A stretch of 64,000 nt of DNA from Pseudomonas fluorescens (GCF_001708445.1 NZ_CP015637.1:4031001-4095000), one strand, 5' to 3'. Positions 8,402 to 16,411 are shown, counted from the first letter of the stretch. Numbers and translations: made by a program. Notes: generated by a model from the sequence alone, not told the origin.

Positions 8402-8828
8402 TTTTATCTCTCTGAGGAAGGTCGGTACAACATGGACGCTACTTCGGCAGCCAACATCCGTAAAAGTCGAACAATGCCGCCAACGCACCTGCCGGCTCGA
8501 TTTCTCGTGACTTCGGAACCTGAAATTCACAAGCGGAATCAGTCAGCTCGAAGAATTGATGTCATATAAAGATCGTTGTAGTTCAGTTGGCTGGCACTCC
8601 TCACGCGAAACCGGGCAAAAGCTGCAGAATGGATGGAGTCTGTTTGCTCACTGCCTGTCTCCCGCTCATAACCTGTCGCCTCTGGTGGACAGGTTATGAG
8701 CCCCTGGCCAAATAGTGGCTTATTGACACCAATGCAACCATCAGATCATCCCTATTCAAATGTAGGAATACTGGAAAAGCGGTTAGGGAAATCCCTACTC
8801 CAATGCGCGGGTCACAAAGTGTCGAAGG
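8402..8828. other. Non-coding gap with inverted repeats
   Basis: About 430 bases between the MCP start and the recombinase remnant. The near half should contain the MCP promoter. It holds the 13-base inverted repeat at 8665-8700 and a smaller one, TAGGGA-aa-TCCCTA, at 8784-8797. No ORF is convincing. Confidence 0.5.
8665..8700. repeat. Perfect 13-bp inverted repeat
   Basis: Arms CTCATAACCTGTC (8665-8677) and GACAGGTTATGAG (8688-8700) are exact complements around a 10-base spacer. No T-run follows on either strand, so it is not a standard terminator. It may be an operator, a recombinase arm site or a relic of an insertion sequence end. Confidence 0.85.
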
Positions 8829-9066
8829 TCAGTTTTTGCTAGCGATCAACCAAAACTGATCTGGCCTATCTGACCAGGCAGAAACTCAAAACTCTGATGC
8901 GAACAGAAGCCGGAGAAAACAGCCTCGGGAAATTGGTTAGGGAGATAACAGAAAGGGACGTGCGCCCCCACTCCAAATACTTACTGATCAACAAGCACGG
9001 GAAACGGATGACGAAGGGTATGTTGCGTTTGCGCTGGGACACTTTCCGTAATGCCGTCATGACAGT
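8827..9066 (+). pseudogene. Tyrosine recombinase (phage integrase) fragment
   Basis: One frame reads through about 75 codons: KTDLAYLTRQKLKTLMRTE, then KLVREITERDVRPHSKYLL, then INKHGKRMTKGMLRLRWDTF. The run of a basic helix, then YLLxNxxGKxMTKGMLRxRW, resembles the segment before the catalytic RxxH box of phage-type integrases. The catalytic C-terminus with the tyrosine and the N-terminal core-binding domain are absent. The coding sense ends at the junction with the endolysin remnant on the other strand (about 9063). I judge it a relic of the island's integrase or of a nested prophage. Confidence 0.45.
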
Positions 9067-9566
9067 GCTCCCCCGCCAAGCGGTACTGCTGGATCAGATC
9101 ATCAAGCCGGTATTCACACAGGCCATACCCTGCACCAGGCAGGCTTACCCAAATATTCCGGCACTTTTCGATTGCGGTTCCGACCCGGCCTGCATGCACG
9201 TCCGGTAGCGCGCGGCATTCGCGGATGTGCTGCAAAGCCAGCAGGTCCTGGCTGATCGGGCTGAAGTCCGACAGAGCCAGCAGCGTTCGGCAATACGGCC
9301 AATCTTTGAGCATCTGCTGATACCGGCCCGAGGCATTAGATGTTAGCCCCTTACTGTTGATGACCTTCGAGCGTCGTCCATTTGCGAAGAGGGTGATCAC
9401 TGAAATCCGTGAAGATCTCAGGCTTCCTGTCGATGCCCGTCACGATGACGTCGTAGCCATCCAGGGCGGTGGCCGGCGATGTGCTGGTCCCTTCGGACCA
9501 AGTGAGCATATCGAGGAAGGCCAACGCGTCACGACTGCCCGCTTGGATAGCTGAAATTCGTGCCAT
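9063..9566 (-). pseudogene. Frameshifted phage/pyocin endolysin (lysozyme)
   Basis: Two overlapping minus-strand frames together spell one lysozyme-like protein. The first starts MARISAIQAGSRDALAFLDM at 9566 and includes LTWSEGTSTSPATALDGYD and TDFSDHP. The second continues FANGRRSKVINSKGLTSNAS, GRYQQMLKDW, then FSPISQDLLALQHIREC and CRNIWVSLPGAGYG. The joined order matches endolysins of Pseudomonas phages and tailocins (muramidase-like, with the LDxLxxSEGT motif). The frame changes near 9388-9398. The end runs into unrelated sequence near 9063. Loss of frame makes the enzyme non-functional unless a sequencing error is to blame. Confidence 0.75.
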
Positions 9567-9583
9567 TGTCTTTTCTCCAGGCG

Positions 9584-9606
9584 AAAAAAACCCGCATATA
9601 AGGCGG
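9584..9606 (-). terminator. Rho-independent terminator
   Basis: CCCGC-atataag-GCGGG stem, followed on the minus strand by a run of seven T. It lies just upstream of the endolysin remnant and would end transcription coming from higher coordinates. Confidence 0.65.
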
Positions 9607-9781
9607 GATCAAGGGTAAAAACCAACTCAGTTGGATAAGGTTGGCAAGATGCTGTATTCAAACGAATTTGGCCAAAGACCCCGTCGCGACAAGAAGTTCC
9701 GCTCCGTTATTAATTGACAGCCTTTGCGTTGGGGCACATCGCTATCATCTGCGCCAAATTAACCCTACAAGGAACGCGTCA

Positions 9782-9964
9782 ATGGTGTTGAGACCCACCA
9801 AAACTACCAATCACCACGGATGGGTTTGGGTCTACAAAAAGATAAGAAGCTTCGGCTTCTCTCGATTTACAGCATTTTACCGGACGTCCCTCTATGTCCT
9901 TCGAGGAGACACGGGGTCATTTAAATACAAGCATGGTTGGTCAAAATTTCGTTTCCGCCGTTGA
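9782..9964 (+). CDS. Possible small basic protein (60 aa)
   Basis: ATG at 9782 is preceded by AAGGAA at good spacing, and the frame runs 60 codons. The product is very basic and aromatic (GWVWVYKKIRSFGFSRF, then FKYKHGWSKFRFRR). No family recognised. Against it, a perfect AGAAGC-ttcg-GCTTCT hairpin followed by a minus-strand T-run lies inside (9834-9860), which looks like a terminator for minus-strand genes. It may be a phage relic or a chance frame. Confidence 0.3.
   Translation: MVLRPTKTTNHHGWVWVYKKIRSFGFSRFTAFYRTSLYVLRGDTGSFKYKHGWSKFRFRR
9834..9860 (-). terminator. Hairpin with UUCG-type loop and minus-strand T-run
   Basis: AGAAGC (9845-9850), TTCG, GCTTCT (9855-9860). Read on the minus strand the stem is followed by TATCTTTTTG. 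It could end transcription of the frameshifted minus-strand gene at 10009-10210. Confidence 0.5.
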
Positions 9965-10008
9965 TCAATTCCGATCAAGCTATGCTGGTTTACTGTCAGC
10001 CTGCTCGA

Positions 10009-10210
10009 TTACGGAAACATCGATGGGGCCGTAAAGGTATCACCAACAAACCGGCCACCTGCAGCGAAAGCGGCAGTCCCCCCCTGCAAGAATGCCAACA
10101 CCCAAGGTATGCACAAAACCTTCTGAGTTGGTGGCGATGATGGCGGCGCCAGCGATCACCCCGGCGCCGCCCACTATCCATATGTTTTTGCTCGGCGACT
10201 TCAGTTCCAT
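10009..10210 (-). pseudogene. Small membrane protein interrupted at a G7 tract
   Basis: ATG at 10210 with AGGGAG upstream begins MELKSPSKNIWIVGGAGVIA, which continues GAAIIATNSEGFVHTLGVGI. At a run of seven G (minus strand, about 10078-10084) the frame moves into an unrelated ending. With six G the reading continues AGGTAAFAAGGRFVGDTF and TAPSMFP to a TAA at 10009-10011. That ending is rich in small hydrophobic and glycine residues, like the part before it. The complete product would be about 66 residues with two hydrophobic segments. It may be phage-derived. Cause: a mutation, phase variation or a sequencing error. Confidence 0.55.
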
Positions 10211-10315
10211 TGCAGCGATGCTCCCTGTTAAGAATGCGCTGAGTTTATCGCCGCGACCTTCAATAAGAATCTTTCTCGCTGCATCCGGAGGCCGGCGCCT
10301 AACTGGAGATAATCC

Positions 10316-10590
10316 ATGGACGACCAGTTCTACCTGCAAGACAGCCACAGTCACGCCTACGTCGGCGACGGCTTATCGTTCTGGGGCTTTGGTGGCTCTG
10401 GGTACGTCACCGACCTGGCAAAGGCCCAGGTGTTTACGCGGGACGGCGCTTGCGATCACCGCGACACCGACATCCCGTGGCCCAAGGCCTACGTGGATGC
10501 CAGAGCGCGAGAGTAGGTGTTGACTGCCAGTATGTGACGCTGAGCGAAGCGCTGGACCAATACCCCGACGCAGCTGAGTTTTACATCTAG
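10316..10590 (+). pseudogene. Phage-like small protein, frameshifted
   Basis: ATG at 10316 gives MDDQFYLQDSHSHAYVGDGL, SFWGFGGSGYVTDLAKAQVF and DIPWPKAYVDARARE, ending at a TAG at 10514-10516. The overlapping frame continues VGVDCQYVTLSEALDQYPDA and AEFYI to 10590. The first half resembles small proteins of Pseudomonas prophages that carry YLQDxxSxVGD and DIPWPKxYVDAKxR. The continuation is plausible for the same protein (it begins right where the first stops). Function unknown. Confidence 0.55.
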
Positions 10591-10736
10591 AAGCCGCTTG
10601 CGGTCGGTTCATAAGCGACGCGCAGCGCTACCGGGAAGACCGCCGCAACTGCGGAACAAGCAACACGCCTTAATCCAGCTCCATGCCGGTCCCCCGTAAT
10701 ACCCCTATCGCCGAACAGCACCAGACGGCGAGGCTA

Positions 10737-10937
10737 TCAGCGCTTATCGCGAGCTTCGGGATTCCTTGCATTGCAGATAAACACGATCCCAGGAGCAATA
10801 AAGATACTCCAATAGCCATTTATGCTTGGATACAAAAGCGGCCCGAATACCCCAGTGACAAGCAAAGCGAGCCCTGCCCATAACCGCTTACGCGGCGTGA
10901 ACCACTCGCGGAACGCTTCAAGCTTTTTACCGGCCAT
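10737..10937 (-). CDS. Small membrane protein (66 aa)
   Basis: ATG at 10937, preceded by AAGGA, gives MAGKKLEAFREWFTPRKRL, then two hydrophobic segments (WAGLALLVTGVFGPLLY and WSIFIAPGIVFICNA) and a charged tail. This is a two-TM protein with a basic N-terminus. The frame is open 16 codons further upstream without a good site. Unlike its neighbours it is intact. In phage-derived regions such proteins are often holin-like or superinfection proteins, but no specific motif supports that here. Confidence 0.5.
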   Translation of the reverse strand: MAGKKLEAFREWFTPRKRLWAGLALLVTGVFGPLLYPSINGYWSIFIAPGIVFICNARNPEARDKR

Positions 10938-11014
10938 TACCCACGTCCTTGTTTGATAAGCAGCAAAGCATATCACCCACTTCAACGAATCACGCCAACC
11001 GGCGAGGATCCCCT

Positions 11015-11225
11015 ATGTCCGCACAGCAGAAGCCCCCCTTCGATTTCAAAACCCAATACGGACTCGGCTTCAACCCTCAGGACAATGAGATCGTTGTCGA
11101 CTTCTTCTTGGTGGAGACGGTGGCGCCGGGACAAGGCAAACAACGTGCGTGGCGCCCTTGAGACCATCGGCGAGAACGCCGGCCACATCAAGCAAGGTCT
11201 AGCCCAACTCAGAAAGCTTCCATGA
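11015..11225 (+). pseudogene. Hypothetical island protein, frameshifted
   Basis: ATG at 11015 (GAGG upstream) gives MSAQQKPPFDFKTQYGLGFN, PQDNEIVVDFFLVETVAP, then stops at 11161. From about 11125 another frame gives RRDKANNVRGALETIGENAG and HIKQGLAQLRKLP, ending TGA at 11223-11225, which overlaps the ATG of the next gene in an ATGA junction. The second half is a well-formed amphipathic helix, and the ATGA coupling suggests it was the original ending. No family recognised. Confidence 0.5.
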
Positions 11226-11497
11226 TTCAGCCACTATTTGATTTTGATCTCAAACGCGCCTCACGCGAGCACTACATAACAGATAAAGCTGCGATCAATT
11301 TTCCACACGTGGGGAGTACAGCTGGCGGCTGGCATTTTCTATCGTACTTCGGCCGCAAGACCGAGGTGTCGATGGTGTCGCTGGCAGGTATTCACTACCC
11401 AAACACCACCGGTTTTTTTGGTGACTCGGGCGTCATTGACGTAACTGAACAACTAGCCAAGCGTGGTTGGTTTGCCGGATGTGACTATGACTGGTAA
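11222..11497 (+). CDS. Hypothetical protein (91 aa)
   Basis: 91 residues starting MIQPLFDFDLKRASREHYIT, rich in aromatic residues and glycine (FPHVGSTAGGWHFLSYFGRK, FFGDSGVIDVTEQLAKRGWF) and ending CDYDW. It is translationally coupled (ATGA) to the frameshifted gene before it. No signal peptide or membrane segment. The pairing of two small genes in this order recalls toxin/immunity or phage accessory pairs, but I see no family motif. Unknown. Confidence 0.5.
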   Translation: MIQPLFDFDLKRASREHYITDKAAINFPHVGSTAGGWHFLSYFGRKTEVSMVSLAGIHYPNTTGFFGDSGVIDVTEQLAKRGWFAGCDYDW

Positions 11498-11631
11498 CGA
11501 AGGCCAAAGCTCAACGACAACCCTAACAAGCCCGAACCGTCGATCTCGCCAAGCATGTGTTGTTCCCCCTCACTTTGCACACACTCGACAACTCCTTAGG
11601 GGCGAACTCCAACGCAGTACGATTGAGCGTG

Positions 11632-12945
11632 CTAAGCCACCTGAGTCGCAAACTTACCAACCGCTTCAACAACTTTCTTGGCTCCGTCCTGAATTTCAAC
11701 AATAACTTGCCCTGCCTGCGTGGCTAGCTCAAGACCTTGCTCAGCTTGGGACTTACTGTTCGCCATCTCCGCTATAGTTTGATCCACCAGCTTCTGATTT
11801 TCCAAAACAACTGATGCGATTTCCTCAGTCGCCGTGCTGGTGCGCCCGGCCAATTGTCGAACCTCATCCGCGACGACTGCAAAACCTCGGCCTTGCTCAC
11901 CTGCGCGTGCAGCCTCAATCGCAGCATTCAATGCCAAAAGGTTCGTTTGCTGAGCAATACTACTGATGGTCTGAATGATCGAACTGATTAACAGCGACTG
12001 CTTTCCAAGCGCTTCGACGCCACCCGAGGCAGCCTGCATATCCCCAGCGACTTTGCGCATGGTGTGCATAGTGTCGTTAACCACTATCGCACCACGTTGA
12101 GCAGTAACGTCAGTCTGCTGGGAGATTTCAAATGCCGTTTGTGCAGCATCACTGACTTGGTGTTCACGGGCAACCTGTTCGGTAATAACCGTTGCAAACT
12201 TAACTACCTTGCGCAGTGTTCCTTCGGTGTCGTAGACCGGGTTATAGCTCGCCTCCAGCCATACCGTCTGACCCCGACTATCAACACGTTGGAATCGGCC
12301 AGCGACAAACTCACCCTTGTTCAACGTCAACCAAAAATCCCTGTATTGCTGGGAAGAAGCCTCCTCTGGCCGACAGAAAATACGATGATGACTTCCTTGC
12401 GCTTGTCCCAGGCTGTAACCCATCGCTTTTAAAAACTGCTCATTCGCCGTGATTACATGCCCGGATAGATCGAACTCAATGACCGCCGTCGAGCGCAGTA
12501 GCGCGTCAATGAACGATGCGTTTTCCGATGCCTTTTCCACTCTGGACGTAATGTTCGTCGCATAGCCTGCGATATGACTCAACCGGCCAGTCGCATCAGC
12601 TACGGGTTGCCAATGAGCATGAATCCACACTAATGAGCCGTCAGCATGCAGGTACCTGTATTCATCAGATATCGACTTACCGGCGGCGACAGCCGCCCGA
12701 AAATTGTGAAAACAGGGAAGTTTGGAAACGTACTGCGGAACAATGTCGGCCATGGCACGACCTATAAGCTGATTCTGGGTGTACCCCAAAGCCTGTGCAA
12801 AATTGTCGTTGCAGGTGGTAATTGCAAAATTAGTATCGATACTCAGCGTCAGCATTTCACGGTGTAGGCCATCACGCAGTTGGCGCAACTCCGACAACTC
12901 AGCTGTTTGAGCCTCAAGCTGATTCTTGATTTTTTTATTGAACAT
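11632..12945 (-). CDS. BdlA-like PAS-PAS chemoreceptor-type protein
   Basis: Soluble 437-residue protein starting [20 protein letters not shown]. It has two PAS domains (about residues 30-130 and 145-250; the second contains [19 protein letters not shown] and the C-terminal PAC-like [15 protein letters not shown]) and then a short MCP signalling hairpin with the tip [20 protein letters not shown]. There is no transmembrane segment. The architecture and size match P. aeruginosa BdlA, a PAS-PAS-MCP protein needed for biofilm dispersal, and related aerotaxis/redox proteins. Whether it works in dispersal here is inference. It sits inside the island and is not linked to other che genes. Confidence 0.85.
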   Translation of the reverse strand: MFNKKIKNQLEAQTAELSELRQLRDGLHREMLTLSIDTNFAITTCNDNFAQALGYTQNQLIGRAMADIVPQYVSKLPCFHNFRAAVAAGKSISDEYRYLHADGSLVWIHAHWQPVADATGRLSHIAGYATNITSRVEKASENASFIDALLRSTAVIEFDLSGHVITANEQFLKAMGYSLGQAQGSHHRIFCRPEEASSQQYRDFWLTLNKGEFVAGRFQRVDSRGQTVWLEASYNPVYDTEGTLRKVVKFATVITEQVAREHQVSDAAQTAFEISQQTDVTAQRGAIVVNDTMHTMRKVAGDMQAASGGVEALGKQSLLISSIIQTISSIAQQTNLLALNAAIEAARAGEQGRGFAVVADEVRQLAGRTSTATEEIASVVLENQKLVDQTIAEMANSKSQAEQGLELATQAGQVIVEIQDGAKKVVEAVGKFATQVA

Positions 12946-13185
12946 GGAAAACGACCTGTTGGGTGTTAAAAGGTTTATCGGCGTGATCAGCAACACGTTT
13001 AGCTATCAGACGAACGAAAAGCAGTGAGACGACGAACGTCACAATCAGGTCGGCAAGCTGCCGTGGCCACACGTCTCAGCTCCAGCCCCAGAAACAAAAC
13101 TGAAATCCCGGATCAGGCACCGCTTGGAACCTGATTTCGCCTCGAAGATTAGGCCCGGTTGTCATCGAAGTTTTTTGAGCATATC

Positions 13186-13225
13186 TTGTCTAAAAACTTA
13201 TACAAGGTATCAGAAGTTGTACAAG
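13186..13225 (+). promoter_or_regulatory. Possible promoter/operator of the photolyase operon
   Basis: Two copies of TTRTACAAG, TTATACAAG at 13198-13206 and TTGTACAAG at 13217-13225, lie 19 bases apart. TTGTACAA is itself a palindrome. TTGTCT at 13186 and TATCAG at 13208 are separated by 16 bases and could be -35/-10 boxes. Repeats with this spacing fit a dimeric regulator. Photolyase operons in Pseudomonas are often light-induced through LitR-type MerR regulators, so this is a candidate site (inference). It conflicts with the TTG start proposed for the first gene, so one of the two readings is probably wrong. Confidence 0.35.
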
Positions 13226-13684
13226 AATGAGCGGTGGCCACTGACGCTTTATTTCGACGGCGAGTGCCCTCTTTGCGCCCGGGAGATCAAGATCCTAAAT
13301 GTGCGAGCAGCACCGGATCGTCTCCTGTTTGTGGACATCAGCGATCCTACCTTCGAAGCAAAATCTCTTGGGTTCACGCTCGTTGAAATGCAGTCGATAC
13401 TGCACGCCAGGTTGGGCGATGGAACCTGGGTCACTGGCTTAGACGCGACGCTTTGGAGCTGGCGAGCAGCGGGCCTTGGTATCTGGGCGGAGCCGTTATC
13501 ATGGCGTTCGACTAGGCCACTTCTAAACCTTGGCTATCGCCTATTTTGTCGCTTGCGTCCGCATCTAGCATGGCTGCCCCATCCTGATGGCAGCGTTCGG
13601 TGTCGCGATGAGGGCTGCGTAGTGCCTGATACCAAACGCGCCACTGGCAGCAAGACGTCGCCTGCAAGAGGTAATGATGAATAA
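13217..13684 (+). CDS. DUF393 (DCC family thiol-disulfide oxidoreductase-like) protein
   Basis: Predicted DUF393 protein of about 155 residues. The diagnostic N-terminal motif YFDGECPLCAREI begins near residue 10 and contains the CxxC pair of this DCC/thioredoxin-like family. A later segment (DATLWSWRAAGLGIWAEPL) also fits. The start is uncertain: TTG at 13217 has AAGG eight bases before it, and the frame is open to a weaker TTG at 13124. Its 3' end overlaps the photolyase start. DUF393 genes commonly sit beside photolyase/cryptochrome genes; the biochemical role is unknown. Confidence 0.8.
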   Translation: MYKNERWPLTLYFDGECPLCAREIKILNVRAAPDRLLFVDISDPTFEAKSLGFTLVEMQSILHARLGDGTWVTGLDATLWSWRAAGLGIWAEPLSWRSTRPLLNLGYRLFCRLRPHLAWLPHPDGSVRCRDEGCVVPDTKRATGSKTSPARGNDE

Positions 13685-15215
13685 AGCTAGCAGCCTTCGC
13701 CTGATCCTAGGTGATCAGCTGTCGTTCGATCTCGCCTCACTACAGGCCGTTGATATCGAATGCGATACCGTGCTCATGGTCGAGGTGATGGAAGAAGCCA
13801 GCCATGTTCCTCATCATCCGCAAAAGATCACCCTTATCTTCAGCGCTATGCGCCACTTCGCCGAGGCGTTGCAGCAACGGGGAGTCAAGGTGCAGTACGT
13901 AAAGCTCGATGACCCAGAAAATACTGGATCGGTGCCTCGCGAGTTAGAGCGGTGGCGCGCACTTTTGCGACCGGATGAAATCCACATCACCGAGTGCGGC
14001 GACTGGCGCTTGGAGCAATCGATAAAGGACTGTGGTTTAGCGATAAAATGGCATTCGGATTCTCGCTTTCTCTGCTCCCGTGCCGAGTTCTTTACCTGGG
14101 CGAATGGCAAAAAGCAGCTGCGCATGGAGTTCTTCTATCGCGAGATGCGCCGCAAGAGCCGGCTATTACTCAATGGGGACGGTAGCCCGGTCGGAGGTGC
14201 ATGGAACTTTGATGCAGAAAACAGAAAGGCTTTACCCAAGGGCGTAAGGCCTCCATCACCCGCACGTTTTACTCCTGACGCAATTACCCGAGATGTTCTT
14301 GCGTTAGTTGCCAAAAATTTCGCAAGCCACTACGGCACGCTCGACACATTCGACTACCCGGTAACCCATGCCGAAGCTCAGGCCCTCTGGGATTACTTCC
14401 TCGACTGGGGCCTGGCAGCCTTCGGCGACTACCAAGACGCGATGGCCTGTAACGAGCCGTTCCTGTTTCATGCCCGAATAAGCGCCGCGCTGAATATTGG
14501 ACTGCTGGATCTTCGTCAGCTGTGCAGCGATGTTGAATCGGCGTACCTGTCGGGCAGCATTGCGCTGAACGCTGCCGAAGGTTTTATTCGACAACTGATC
14601 GGCTGGCGGGAGTATGTCCGAGGCGTCTACTGGCTGAAGATGCCTGACTATGCCGACGGCAACGCATTCGGTAATTCGCGGTCGCTCCCAGAGTTCTACT
14701 GGACGGGCGACACGCAGATGAATTGCATGCGCCAAGCCATCAACCAGAGCCTTGAGCATGCCTACGCTCACCACATTCAACGTCTCATGGTGACTGGCAA
14801 TTTCGCCCTGCTGGCAGGTATCGCACCGAGTCAGATATGTGAGTGGTATCTGGCGATCTACATGGACGCTTTCGATTGGGTGGAGCTGCCCAATACACTC
14901 GGCATGGTTATGCACGCAGACGGCGGATATCTAGGCTCGAAACCCTACTGCGCGAGCGGGCAGTACATCAAGCGTATGTCTGATTATTGCCGTGGCTGCG
15001 CATACAAAGTAAGCGAAAGCACGACAGGCGATGCCTGCCCGTTCAACTCGCTCTATTGGCACTTCCTGATGCGCCACGGCGACCGCCTTCGCGGCAACCA
15101 GCGAATGGCCATGATTTATAAAAACCTCGACCACATGGATGAATCCAAACAGCAGGCGTTATGGCGACGCGGCGAGTTGTTACTCGCAAAACTGGATGAA
15201 GGTCAGTCGTTTTGA
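13677..15215 (+). CDS. phrB: FeS-type bacterial photolyase/cryptochrome (PhrB-like)
   Basis: Cryptochrome/photolyase family protein of 512 residues. With the second of two adjacent ATGs as start, cysteines fall at 350, 438, 441 and 454 (contexts MNCMRQ, YCRGC, DACPF). These are the positions known to hold the [4Fe-4S] cluster of Agrobacterium PhrB, a (6-4) photolyase, and length also matches. The N-terminus has the antenna-domain start [13 protein letters not shown]. It should bind FAD, repair (6-4) photoproducts using light, and carry the cluster. It overlaps the DUF393 gene by eight bases and is followed by DUF2256 with a 4-base overlap, so the three form one operon. Confidence 0.9.
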   Translation: MNKASSLRLILGDQLSFDLASLQAVDIECDTVLMVEVMEEASHVPHHPQKITLIFSAMRHFAEALQQRGVKVQYVKLDDPENTGSVPRELERWRALLRPDEIHITECGDWRLEQSIKDCGLAIKWHSDSRFLCSRAEFFTWANGKKQLRMEFFYREMRRKSRLLLNGDGSPVGGAWNFDAENRKALPKGVRPPSPARFTPDAITRDVLALVAKNFASHYGTLDTFDYPVTHAEAQALWDYFLDWGLAAFGDYQDAMACNEPFLFHARISAALNIGLLDLRQLCSDVESAYLSGSIALNAAEGFIRQLIGWREYVRGVYWLKMPDYADGNAFGNSRSLPEFYWTGDTQMNCMRQAINQSLEHAYAHHIQRLMVTGNFALLAGIAPSQICEWYLAIYMDAFDWVELPNTLGMVMHADGGYLGSKPYCASGQYIKRMSDYCRGCAYKVSESTTGDACPFNSLYWHFLMRHGDRLRGNQRMAMIYKNLDHMDESKQQALWRRGELLLAKLDEGQSF

Positions 15216-15352
15216 AAAAGAGTGAGCTCCCAGTCAAAACCTGCATGACGTGTGGCCTACCATTTACTTGGAGAAAGAAATGGGCGCGCTGCTGGGAGGA
15301 GGTGCTCTACTGCTCGGAGCGTTGCCGGCGCAACAAAGCAACGACGCGGTGA
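15212..15352 (+). CDS. DUF2256 zinc-ribbon protein (46 aa)
   Basis: Begins at a TTG overlapping the photolyase stop (TTGA) and runs 46 codons to TGA at 15350-15352. It reads [41 protein letters not shown]: two CxxC-like pairs plus the WRKKW motif, which is the DUF2256 signature. This family is usually encoded beside FeS photolyases/cryptochromes. The small size and missing ATG make it easy to overlook. It may bind zinc; its function with the photolyase is unknown. Confidence 0.85.
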   Translation: MKKSELPVKTCMTCGLPFTWRKKWARCWEEVLYCSERCRRNKATTR

Positions 15353-15505
15353 AAAGAAATAGAGGGCATTCGACAGACCCTTTGGTGCACCTGATAAGGC
15401 TATCTGTTATGAATGAAGAAAGATCGAGCAGCTGCATCCATCAGATGCTCAGAGCATATGCCTTGAAGAAAAGTCAGACATGGCTCCATGTCATAGCGTC
15501 CAAAA

Positions 15506-15808
15506 TTGACTCAATCGTTTTTCAAGCCGAACCTGAAGGAGGACGCGAAAATTATCAGCATCATGGCTCGAAAGAACGCGCTCCATTTCCAGCCTCCACA
15601 GAAGCGCATGAGCGACACCGTCCACTGGCGGCGCTTCGGTCGAAGTATTTCCGACAAACTGGAAGTTGGAATCTCGACACAATGGATCGCAGGGAGCAAG
15701 CCGGTAAGCTTTGCATTGGAGGACTTCCAAAACGCATTGGAACAGTTCACTCAGTTGTCGAAGACGAAGCCAGACAACCATTGCGATGACCCCTTAAGCC
15801 CTCAATAG
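15506..15808 (+). CDS. Hypothetical protein (about 100 aa)
   Basis: Best frame in the region. It reads MARKNALHFQPPQKRMSDTV from an ATG at 15563, continues HWRRFGRSISDKLEVGISTQ and WIAGSKPVSFALEDFQNALE, and ends at TAA-type stop 15806-15808. The frame is open to a TTG at 15506, and a strong GGAGG lies between the two, so the start is unclear. The patterned hydrophobicity looks like a real protein. It could be an island accessory gene. No family recognised. Confidence 0.4.
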   Translation: MTQSFFKPNLKEDAKIISIMARKNALHFQPPQKRMSDTVHWRRFGRSISDKLEVGISTQWIAGSKPVSFALEDFQNALEQFTQLSKTKPDNHCDDPLSPQ

Positions 15809-15978
15809 CCTAGCTTACGTTGCATCATTTTTATCGCTATCAGGCCCACTACCACGTTGAAATGTTGTGACCATGTAGCACGAATTCACAGTGGCCGTAC
15901 ATGCTCCCAGAGGACACGCTTGAGCCGCCATCCTAGTAGAATTCGTCGAGCTGATTACTGCCCACTTTGAGATGTTCT

Positions 15979-16314
15979 ATGAGCTCTGAATTAACTGAAG
16001 AAGAAATGCGTCGTGCCCTATTCGGTACGCCTCAGCCCGAAGAGCAGATATCTGCTCCTCTAGTAAATGAGCCTGTGGAAGAAATTGTGCTCGCAAAACC
16101 CGTTGTCGCTCCAGCAGCCAAGAAGAAGCTGGCGAAAGCATTTACGCCCAGGCTGCGGGTCACGCTACGGGTTGGAAACGAGTTCGAGGGAAAAATGACC
16201 GAGTTGATTCACGAGTCTGATACGTTGAGCTCGTTGCTCGCCGAACAAGATGCTGTGAAGGCTGCCAAGAAGAAATACAAATACGTGGAAGTGCTATCCG
16301 TTAAATCGATGTAG
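15979..16314 (+). CDS. Hypothetical protein (111 aa)
   Basis: 111 residues starting MSSELTEEEMRRALFGTPQP. An acidic N-terminal half rich in Glu and Pro is followed by a basic linker (APAAKKKLAKAFTPRLRV) and a structured C-terminal half (LRVTLRVGNEFEGKMTELIH, then AKKKYKYVEVLSVKSM). Conserved proteins of this shape occur in Pseudomonas genomic islands and plasmids. No catalytic motif is seen. The long basic region may contact nucleic acid (inference). Confidence 0.6.
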   Translation: MSSELTEEEMRRALFGTPQPEEQISAPLVNEPVEEIVLAKPVVAPAAKKKLAKAFTPRLRVTLRVGNEFEGKMTELIHESDTLSSLLAEQDAVKAAKKKYKYVEVLSVKSM

Positions 16315-16411
16315 AAAATCCAATTGTGCCCATGAGTTGAAAGGTCGCGCGTCTAGGACGTCCTCTTATTTTGAACGAGCAAGCCCCTCTCGGCCCTGCT
16401 CTCTGCCTGCA

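Noticed and set aside
8665..8700. Rho-independent terminator
   Set aside because: The stem is perfect but no T-run follows on either strand, so I list it as an inverted repeat only.
15250..15789. 179-codon plus-strand frame after the photolyase
   Set aside because: It starts inside the DUF2256 gene in another frame and its composition is less protein-like than the frame at 15506-15808.
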